Of a stretch of 18,422 bases of DNA, positions 13,739 through 18,422 are shown in pieces. Source of the DNA: Nitrospinota bacterium (GTDB lineage: Bacteria > Nitrospinota > Nitrospinia > UBA9942); assembly GCA_016234205.1 (NCBI GenBank), contig JACRGN010000245.1, positions 1 through 18,422 of the forward strand. Reading direction: 5' to 3'. The notes under the pieces were generated by a model, which was not told where the DNA came from, did not search any database, and worked only from the letters and a program-made list of their open reading frames with translations. A program made the translations under genes and the position numbers. Position 1 is the stretch's first letter, and every line of letters begins with the position of its first letter.

Positions 13739-14910
13739 TATCTTATTGCCGTTCCTATAACTACACCAAGTGTACTGATCGGAATCTGTTCCTGAATCCC
13801 CTCCGTTGCCTTTGTTATACCTTTGAGCGCCTTCTTTGTCTCAGTATATAGTGTTTCATCATTAACGAGTTTACCAATAGTTCCCTCGCCCTTCTCTATT
13901 TTCTGTGCAACTTTATTGAGACTCTCTACCGCACCTCTTGCCTGGTCATACAGTGCATCATCAGTCATCATTTTACCGAGAGATCCCTTCCCCGCCTTTA
14001 CATCCTCGGCTATTTTATTCAGATTACCCATTACATCCTTTGCATTTGCAACCAGCTTCATTATTTCGTTATATGCCTCCGGGTCATTAATCAATTTAGC
14101 AACAGTCCCTTCCCCACTCTCTATTTTTTTCGTAATACTGCTGATGTTATCCAATGCCTCCTTTGCACTTGCATATAATTTATCATCAGTAACAAGCTTG
14201 CCAAGGGTCCCCTCCCCTGACTCCATTTTTTTAGTAATGTTATTCAGACTGGCAACCAGTTCTTTTGCATCTTTTGAAAGTGCAGGCAGGTCATCCGTAA
14301 ACTTTGCAACATTTGTCACGATTTTATTAATCTTCTCATCATTGTTTTTTACAATATTATTAACACCTGCCGATGCCTCTTTTATATTATCCACAATGCT
14401 CTTTATAGAATCCTTCCCCTCTTTGCCGCCGAGGACCTCGCTTACAGGCTGTGTTACAGATTTAATATCAGCGGCAATTGAGTTCAACTGGACAATAAGC
14501 CTGTCCATATCAGGCGGCGGCGCCCCCTGCTGTATCTCATCTCCTGCCTTAAGTTCAGGTGCCACTGGAGAACCGGGGTCTATCTCAAGAAATTTCTCGC
14601 CAAGGAGGCTCTCCATCTTTACATACGCCTTTGCATCCTTTCGCAGTTTTATATGATAGGGGAGATTTATTGTCAACTTTGCCTTTCTGTCTGTCAGGGA
14701 AATATCTGTTATCTTTCCTATCTCCACGCCTGCCGTCTTGACATTAGTATGCTTAACCAATCCCTGTGCAGTATCCATTATTGCATACACATTATATCCC
14801 CTCTCACCCCCAACCTGAATCTTCTCTATATTCACTGTCATATATGCCAGAAATAAAATACCGAGAACTACAAATATACCAACCTTAAACTCCGTCTTCA
14901 TTCCGCCCAT
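13738..14910 (-). CDS. mlaD: MlaD-like MCE-domain lipid-transport protein with C-terminal internal repeats
   Basis: Periplasmic, inner-membrane-anchored lipid-binding subunit of an Mla-type phospholipid transporter. 390 residues: a membrane anchor at about 9-26, an MCE domain at about 36-113 (TAQGLVKHTNVKTAGVEIG, then LLGEKFLEIDPG), and a long helical C-terminal half. That half holds four copies of a G-E/K-G-T/S-x-x-K-L/M motif followed by an acidic residue or two and a Tyr/Ala helix, at 232, 266, 307 and 341 (spacing 34, 41, 34). Such repeats occur in MCE proteins that may extend toward the outer membrane. The start at 14910 is set by AAGGAGG eight bases upstream. The ATPase lies upstream, separated by a palindrome. 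Confidence 0.93.
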   Translation of the reverse strand: MGGMKTEFKVGIFVVLGILFLAYMTVNIEKIQVGGERGYNVYAIMDTAQGLVKHTNVKTAGVEIGKITDISLTDRKAKLTINLPYHIKLRKDAKAYVKMESLLGEKFLEIDPGSPVAPELKAGDEIQQGAPPPDMDRLIVQLNSIAADIKSVTQPVSEVLGGKEGKDSIKSIVDNIKEASAGVNNIVKNNDEKINKIVTNVAKFTDDLPALSKDAKELVASLNNITKKMESGEGTLGKLVTDDKLYASAKEALDNISSITKKIESGEGTVAKLINDPEAYNEIMKLVANAKDVMGNLNKIAEDVKAGKGSLGKMMTDDALYDQARGAVESLNKVAQKIEKGEGTIGKLVNDETLYTETKKALKGITKATEGIQEQIPISTLGVVIGTAIR

Positions 14911-14927
14911 AAAACCTCCCTCCTTAT

Positions 14928-14979
14928 AAATTTCAAATTTGACGACCCACTTTCGTGGGTGCCCCGAAATTTGAAATTT
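14928..14979. repeat. Hairpin-forming palindrome between mlaF and mlaD
   Basis: Outer arms AAATTTCAAATTT (14928-14940) and AAATTTGAAATTT (14967-14979) are exact reverse complements. They enclose a CCCAC/GTGGG stem with a TTTCG loop. The element fills most of the 71-base gap and stops just before the mlaD Shine-Dalgarno. In the mRNA it could act as a partial terminator or as a stabilising stem that sets the MlaF:MlaD ratio. Confidence 0.85.
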
Positions 14980-14981
14980 TG

Positions 14982-15743
14982 TTACTCTCTTGTTATAGGT
15001 CCCTCTGCCCTCCCATGGATAAACTGCTGGACAATCTCACTCTTTGAATTTTTAATTTCATCAGGCGTCCCGATTTCTATTATCTTCCCCTTGTAAAGCA
15101 TGGCAATCCTGTCTGCAATCTTATAGGCACTTACCATATCATGCGTAATTGCAATTGATGTAACTTTTATTCTTTCCCTTAAATGAATAATCAGCTCATT
15201 TATCACATCTGCCATTATAGGGTCAAGCCCGGTTGTCGGCTCATCATATAAAAGAATCTCAGGCTCCATTGCAATAGCCCGAGCTAAACTGACCCTCTTC
15301 CTCATACCGCCTGATAGGTCTGACGGCATGAGGTTTTCTACATTTTTCAACCCGACAAGCTTGAGTTTCTCAATTGCAACATCCTTTATCTCACTATCCC
15401 TTAACTTCGTATGCTGTTTCAAGCCAAAGCCTACATTCTCCCAAACCCGCATTGAATCAAACAATGCACCCCACTGAAACAGCATACCAAATTTTTTTCT
15501 AAGTTCATTCAATTCCCTCTCTTTCAAAGAGGTAACATCCTGCCCGTCAACATATACCTTACCGCCTTCAGGCATCAGAAGCCCTATAATACACTTAATA
15601 AGGACACTCTTTCCAGTCCCGCTTCCGCCTATAACAACCATGCTCTCCCCTTTTCTTATATCAAGAAACGCCCCTCTCAGGACATGGTTGCCGCCAAAAG
15701 ATTTATATACATCCTGAACACTAATTTTAGTATCGCTATTCAT
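14982..15743 (-). CDS. mlaF: MlaF-like ABC transporter ATP-binding protein
   Basis: Cytoplasmic ATPase that powers Mla-type phospholipid transport between the membranes. 253 residues: Walker A GGSGTGKS (39-46), Q-loop Gln90, ABC signature LSGGM (143-147), Walker B ILLYDEP with catalytic Glu168, and switch His201. The segment FQWGALFDSMRVWENVGF and the tail VQQFIHGRAEGPI are typical of MlaF rather than of other ABC ATPases. It heads the operon mlaF-mlaD-symporter-small ORF. The permease gene mlaE, normally directly upstream, is absent here: a divergent WYL regulator lies 158 bases away. The permease is presumably encoded elsewhere. A modest AGG precedes the ATG. Confidence 0.94.
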   Translation of the reverse strand: MNSDTKISVQDVYKSFGGNHVLRGAFLDIRKGESMVVIGGSGTGKSVLIKCIIGLLMPEGGKVYVDGQDVTSLKERELNELRKKFGMLFQWGALFDSMRVWENVGFGLKQHTKLRDSEIKDVAIEKLKLVGLKNVENLMPSDLSGGMRKRVSLARAIAMEPEILLYDEPTTGLDPIMADVINELIIHLRERIKVTSIAITHDMVSAYKIADRIAMLYKGKIIEIGTPDEIKNSKSEIVQQFIHGRAEGPITRE

Positions 15744-15795
15744 ATAAAACCTGATTTTTAGTTTTTTAAATATATCATATTATTTATAATCTTTT

Positions 15796-15812
15796 ATATG
15801 AATATTTCATAT
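15796..15812. promoter_or_regulatory. Perfect palindrome in the mlaF-regulator divergent promoter region
   Basis: ATATGAA-TAT-TTCATAT is a perfect 7-bp inverted repeat with a three-base centre, lying 53 bases upstream of the mlaF start and 90 upstream of the regulator start. Size and symmetry suit a dimeric repressor or activator site. It is AT-rich, so chance is possible. On the minus strand TTGATA overlaps its outer edge and could be an mlaF -35 box. Confidence 0.35.
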
Positions 15813-15825
15813 CAAATAGAGGCAA

Positions 15826-15848
15826 TTAAATTGACATCATGCTGTCAG
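15826..15848 (+). promoter_or_regulatory. Operator-like site overlapping the WYL regulator promoter (copy 1 of 2)
   Basis: TTGACA at 15831-15836 is a consensus -35 box; an AT-rich -10 region follows about 17-19 bases on (GTAATAT). Within it is the inverted repeat TGACA-TCATGC-TGTCA. The whole 23-base block recurs at 17072-17094 with only three differences. A site on the promoter of a WYL regulator suggests autoregulation. Confidence 0.6.
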
Positions 15849-15901
15849 CATAATGTAATATAAGTATTATAAATCAATATCAACTTTTATGGAGGAATAT
15901 C

Positions 15902-16903
15902 ATGTCAAAAAAACTAACTATTAAAAAACAGTCCCTCGGCAAAAGGCGGGACAAGGCAGCAGGTATAACTGAAAAGATTATCAATCTTCTTAACATACTC
16001 AATCAAATTGAGCAGGGTAAATACCCGACTGTAGAGAAACTTGCAGAACTATGCGAGGTCAGTGAAAGGTCTATTTACAGGTATCTGAATATAATCGGTT
16101 TTATAGTTCCGCTTACCTATGATAGTGAGAAAGGGGGATACAGATTTCTAAACGAGGGGGCATTGAGGGCAATCCCTTTTGATATTAAAGAACTTGCCCT
16201 CCTTTCAGCGCTCTCTGATATGACCTCACAGATAGGCGAACCGATAAAAGGCTCTTTCCAGAACATTTTAAATAAACTGCATACATGCTCAAAGGAAAGG
16301 GGTAAAGTTCCATCTCTTTTTCGTTTCTCAATCCAGCAGGGCTCTGTATCGGATTCATGGCAGTGGTTTAATGAGATTTCTGATGCAATTTCCGAGCAAA
16401 GACAGATGAAAATCAAATATCATTCAATCAACACAGATAAACAGACAAATAGAACAATAGACCCCTATGGTTTGGTCTTCTATGATGGTATCTGGTTCAT
16501 TTATGCATACTGTAACTTGAGAAAAGACTTCAGGTGGTTTGCCATTGACAGAATAAAGAAAGTTACTAATTTGCAGCAGACATTCACCAAACCTGATAAC
16601 TTCAACATGGAAGAGAGGTTTAAAAAAAGCTGGGGTATATGGGAAGGGAAGGCAACAGAGATAACCGTTAGATTTTCAAAAGATGTTGCAGAGCTTATCA
16701 AGAGAAAGAAATTCTGGCACCCGTCTGAAAAGAGAGTAGTTCTGCCATCGGGTGAAGTAGAGCTGACCTTTAATGTTTCGGGGCATGAAGAGATAAAGTG
16801 GTGGCTCTACTCGTGGATACCGCATATTCAGGTCATCAAGCCAAATACCCTGATTAACGAAATGATAAAAGACCTCACCAAAGCGCTCTCCATCTCTCGT
16901 TAA
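15902..16903 (+). CDS. HTH-WYL domain transcriptional regulator
   Basis: Cytoplasmic DNA-binding regulator of 333 residues. A basic N-terminus precedes a winged HTH at about 25-66 (TVEKLAELCEVSERSIYRYLNII). A WYL domain follows at about 153-235 (KIKYHS...RTIDPYGLVFYDGIWFIYAYC...FRWFAIDRI), then a WCX-type C-terminal part to about 330. WYL domains bind ligands or nucleic acid and control DNA repair, phage defence and other genes. Here no defence gene adjoins, so the target is unknown. A clean Shine-Dalgarno GGAGG sits six bases before the ATG. It is divergent from mlaF. A near-identical operator-like sequence in its own promoter and 3' of the gene at 17072 suggests autoregulation and control of the downstream unit. 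Confidence 0.93.
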   Translation: MSKKLTIKKQSLGKRRDKAAGITEKIINLLNILNQIEQGKYPTVEKLAELCEVSERSIYRYLNIIGFIVPLTYDSEKGGYRFLNEGALRAIPFDIKELALLSALSDMTSQIGEPIKGSFQNILNKLHTCSKERGKVPSLFRFSIQQGSVSDSWQWFNEISDAISEQRQMKIKYHSINTDKQTNRTIDPYGLVFYDGIWFIYAYCNLRKDFRWFAIDRIKKVTNLQQTFTKPDNFNMEERFKKSWGIWEGKATEITVRFSKDVAELIKRKKFWHPSEKRVVLPSGEVELTFNVSGHEEIKWWLYSWIPHIQVIKPNTLINEMIKDLTKALSISR

Positions 16904-16941
16904 AATTTCAAATTGAGAGTCCTAAAAAAGTCCTTTTTTGT

Positions 16942-17023
16942 TGTCATTGCGAGGACTCTGAGCGAAGCGAAGAGAACGAAGCAATCTATAACCTATTGAC
17001 TTATATAGAAACGAGATTGCTCC
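16942..17023 (+). repeat. GTCATTGCGAG-type palindromic repeat
   Basis: It begins TGTCATTGCGAGG (16942-16954), continues with GAGCGAAGCGAAGAGAACG and CGAAGCAATCT (16977-16987), and returns as GAGATTGCTCC (17013-17023), complementary to the AGCAATCT part. The expected closing half is truncated. It is the intergenic counterpart of the segment embedded in the glycosyltransferase gene at 8816-8862. A T-run at 16933-16939 just before it may help end the regulator transcript. Confidence 0.8.
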
Positions 17024-17071
17024 ACTCACCATTCTTATCATTTCCCCCAAAAATAAACAAAATAATCACTT

Positions 17072-17094
17072 TTAAACTGACATCACGCTGGCAG
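17072..17094 (+). promoter_or_regulatory. Operator-like site, copy 2, in a possible promoter before the secreted-protein gene
   Basis: It matches 15826-15848 at 20 of 23 positions, sharing TTAAA, TGACATCA, GCTG and CAG in register. CTGACA can serve as a -35 box, with TATGTA 18 bases downstream as a -10. It lies 228 bases before the 17323 gene, with a palindromic repeat in between. A conserved site in otherwise unrelated DNA points to a shared regulator, most simply the WYL protein encoded between the two copies. Confidence 0.55.
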
Positions 17095-17125
17095 TAGGTA
17101 TATGTAAAGATGATTATTATTATGG

Positions 17126-17220
17126 TGTCATTCCCGCAGCCCCCGCTTACTGTCTGCAGGGGCAAGCTTTAAGCGGGAATCCAGAGATTTTAGATGCCAG
17201 ACAAATGCATTCTGGCATGA
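17126..17220 (+). repeat. GTCATTCCCGC-type palindromic repeat with second hairpin
   Basis: TGTCATTCCCGC (17126-17137) pairs with GCGGGAATCCAG (17173-17184), enclosing a second CCCC/GGGG stem. A further hairpin, ATGCCAGA/TCTGGCAT (17194-17218), follows and runs into ATGACA. This is the layout of a dispersed repeat common in Nitrospirota and deltaproteobacterial genomes (from memory). It would sit in the 5' leader of the 17323 gene if transcription starts near 17107. Confidence 0.85.
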
Positions 17221-17251
17221 CAATCTGAATGTAAATAGAAATAAGGAGGTG

Positions 17252-17284
17252 ATGGAATATTTTATTAGGGTATATGGATTTTAG
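17252..17284 (+). other. Ten-codon mini-ORF behind a strong Shine-Dalgarno (possible leader peptide)
   Basis: AAGGAGGTG lies directly before ATG 17252, which opens a 10-codon frame (MEYFIRVYGF) ending 38 bases before the 17323 start. The spacing between GGAGG and ATG is only two bases, shorter than ideal. It could be a leader peptide or a relict start. No codon run suggests attenuation. Confidence 0.25.
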
Positions 17285-17322
17285 ATAAGTGTATAAAATT
17301 TCATCACAAAGGAGGAAATAAA

Positions 17323-17895
17323 ATGAAGAATAGTCGGATAAAAATGATTTGGAAAGTGCTGTGCATCACGGTCATCTTAGTTTCAATGACGCGTATGAGT
17401 AGTGGGGAAACATATGACTTTATTTTGAAAGATCCAGATTTAAAACAACAACAAGATTTATACAACAACAAAATTAAAAAAAATAGGGTCATAATGAACT
17501 ACCTGAATCTCTTTGTGGACAGCCCACAGAGTCTTATCAGGATTCTTGAACGTGATGGATGCGAGAAGGACATCCTTGTTTTTGCACGTAAAAATCCTGA
17601 ACTGGTGTATACAATATTTCATACAAGTCTTGTGATTTTGTTGGGTCAAATGGGTCAATATAATAGCGACCAAGAGCTTATGCAAGAGCTTATGTATGTT
17701 ACGGGGGTAATAGAGGATCCGAAGGCACAAGCAGCAAGAAATGGAGTGGAGTATCAGATAGAAAAGGAGGTTATGCGAGCGCAATTTAAAGCATATTCCC
17801 TATACGAATTTTTTGCCGAGAGTGGGAGGATTAAAAAAACAATGGAAGAAGTGTTTCATACTGTAAGGGATAAGCAAAACAAAAAAAACAAGTAA
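17323..17895 (+). CDS. Secreted protein of unknown function
   Basis: 190 residues; I recognise no family. A basic N-terminus (MKNSRIKMIWK) and hydrophobic core (VLCITVILVSM), with a plausible cleavage near SSG-ETY (about 28), indicate a Sec signal peptide, so the protein is probably periplasmic or exported. The mature part is mostly helical and charged, with one Cys in the middle (GCEKD) and a hydrophobic helix (TIFHTSLVILLGQMG) at about 97-111. It ends in a Lys-rich tail (DKQNKKNK). The Shine-Dalgarno AAAGGAGG is strong. A GCTGCC-TTC-GGCAGC hairpin follows the stop by five bases. It begins a run of small plus-strand genes with good ribosome sites. The operator-like site at 17072 lies upstream. 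Confidence 0.75.
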   Translation: MKNSRIKMIWKVLCITVILVSMTRMSSGETYDFILKDPDLKQQQDLYNNKIKKNRVIMNYLNLFVDSPQSLIRILERDGCEKDILVFARKNPELVYTIFHTSLVILLGQMGQYNSDQELMQELMYVTGVIEDPKAQAARNGVEYQIEKEVMRAQFKAYSLYEFFAESGRIKKTMEEVFHTVRDKQNKKNK

Positions 17896-17900
17896 ATTAG

Positions 17901-17915
17901 GCTGCCTTCGGCAGC
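17901..17915 (+). terminator. Hairpin after the secreted-protein gene
   Basis: GCTGCC-TTC-GGCAGC forms a perfect 6-bp GC-rich stem with a three-base loop, five bases after the stop. No T-run follows, so it is at best a weak or factor-assisted terminator; it may only protect the 3' end. Confidence 0.4.
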
Positions 17916-17936
17916 AACACTTTATCAATTGTATGG

Positions 17937-18002
17937 TTTTGGTAGCCGCAACCTTTATGGTTGCGATATTTGACGCAGGCATAAAGCCTGCGACTACCAA
18001 AA
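17937..18002. repeat. Three-stem palindromic repeat (outer stem plus two inner hairpins)
   Basis: Outer arms TTTTGGTAG (17937-17945) and CTACCAAAA (17994-18002) pair. Inside are two separate perfect hairpins, CGCAACC-TTTAT-GGTTGCG (17947-17965) and CGCAGGC-ATAAA-GCCTGCG (17974-17992). Either strand can thus fold into a cloverleaf-like three-way junction. It looks like one unit of a dispersed intergenic family and sits between the secreted-protein gene and the 59-residue gene. Confidence 0.85.
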
Positions 18003-18078
18003 AAATGGACACATTGAAATTCCTGTACATGAACTCAACCACTGAAACACTGATGACACAATTAAAGGAGGTGAAAAT

Positions 18079-18258
18079 ATGGTAGATGAAATACTTGAGA
18101 ATTTAAAAGGAAAAGTGCCATATATTATTGCAGGTATAGCAGCAGGATATTTTCTGAAGAATCTTATTGATGATTTAGAAAGGGCAAACCTCTTGTGGGA
18201 TATTGAGCAAGATTACGGTATTGCAGACGATGAAATCATTGAAGCAAAATCTGAATAA
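18079..18258 (+). CDS. 59-residue protein of unknown function with one hydrophobic segment
   Basis: Starts at ATG 18079 behind an almost perfect Shine-Dalgarno (AAAGGAGGTGA, 18064-18074), the best in the window, so expression is likely. The protein begins MVDEILENLKGK, has a hydrophobic stretch (VPYIIAGIAAGYFL, about 13-26) and ends in an acidic amphipathic tail (DDLERANLLWDIEQDYG...). It may be a single-pass or membrane-associated small protein. I recognise no family. It ends eight bases before the next gene, and the two may form one unit, perhaps belonging to a phage-type or integrated element continuing to the right. Confidence 0.65.
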   Translation: MVDEILENLKGKVPYIIAGIAAGYFLKNLIDDLERANLLWDIEQDYGIADDEIIEAKSE

Positions 18259-18266
18259 TTTGTATT

Positions 18267-18422
18267 ATGCAAACTAAGACTGAATCAATACTTGAAGCTT
18301 TCCTGAATACAGTATCGGGGTTTGCCGTTTCCTGGCTTGCAACGATTTACATATTTCCATTATGGGGGTATCAGACTACTACGAGGACTGCATTTGAAAT
18401 CACATGCTTTTATACCGCTATC
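18267..18422 (+). CDS. DUF7220-like phage-type membrane protein (3' end beyond window)
   Basis: 52 residues are visible from ATG 18267. A short polar start is followed by ESILEAFLNTVSGFAVSW, a first membrane helix ending IYIFPLWGYQ, and the start of a second helix (TAFEITCFYTAI). This order, a helix ending in an aromatic FPLWG-type turn then a second helix, is what I recall for the small DUF7220 proteins of phages and prophages, about 65-75 residues in all. No Shine-Dalgarno precedes the ATG; it lies eight bases after the 59-residue gene and may be translationally coupled. If the identification holds, it hints at prophage-derived DNA at or beyond the right edge. Confidence 0.5.
   Translation, partial: MQTKTESILEAFLNTVSGFAVSWLATIYIFPLWGYQTTTRTAFEITCFYTAI

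Noticed and set aside
13823..14656. 277-codon open frame antisense to the MCE gene
   Set aside because: It lies wholly opposite a clear MCE gene, has a Ser/Leu-rich composition typical of antisense shadows, and lacks a ribosome site or known motif.
18005..18085. 26-codon ORF (starts MDTLKFLYMNSTTE) overlapping the start of the 59-residue gene
   Set aside because: No Shine-Dalgarno and no recognisable feature; it runs through the ribosome site of the next gene. Translational coupling is possible but unsupported.

Overview
The window looks like a chromosomal segment of a Gram-negative (diderm) bacterium. It carries an Mla-type outer-membrane lipid transport pair, a Tat translocase subunit and envelope glycosyltransferases. 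The gene content and the style of the dispersed repeats fit Nitrospirota or a deltaproteobacterial relative, but no rRNA or marker gene fixes the taxon. Most genes are AT-rich; the first 3.5 kb is visibly richer in GC.

Layout: (1) 1-3568, minus strand: a two-component pair, a sensor histidine kinase followed with an 8-nt overlap by a double-receiver/degenerate GGDEF response regulator that runs off the left edge. A tiny ORF resembling a chemoreceptor N-terminus precedes the kinase. (2) 3697-4308, minus: wrbA, divergent from (3) 4464-6620, plus: trpE and trpG, with a palindromic repeat between them. (4) 6621-11879, minus: a tightly overlapping operon of three GT4 glycosyltransferases, a CaCA-family cation exchanger and tatC. 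(5) 11967-15743, minus: an mlaF-like ATPase, an mlaD-like MCE protein, an NSS-family sodium symporter and a 32-residue membrane peptide that looks like the symporter's small subunit. (6) 15902-16903, plus: a WYL-domain regulator, divergent from mlaF. (7) 16904-18422: repeats, a secreted protein of unknown function, a 59-residue protein, and the start of a phage-type DUF7220-like membrane protein at the right edge.

The most striking feature is the repeats. At least seven dispersed families, mostly palindromic, occur between genes. Sequence of the same style also lies in frame inside trpE and two glycosyltransferase genes, adding short peptides at domain linkers, surface loops or the C-terminus. 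Repeats also abut the starts of trpG and the first glycosyltransferase gene, where no Shine-Dalgarno sequence remains. Other points are a near-identical 23-bp operator-like site before the WYL regulator and again about 1.25 kb downstream, a promoter that predicts a leaderless trpE message, and an mlaF-mlaD pair with no mlaE beside it. I saw no tRNA, rRNA, CRISPR array or transposase gene.
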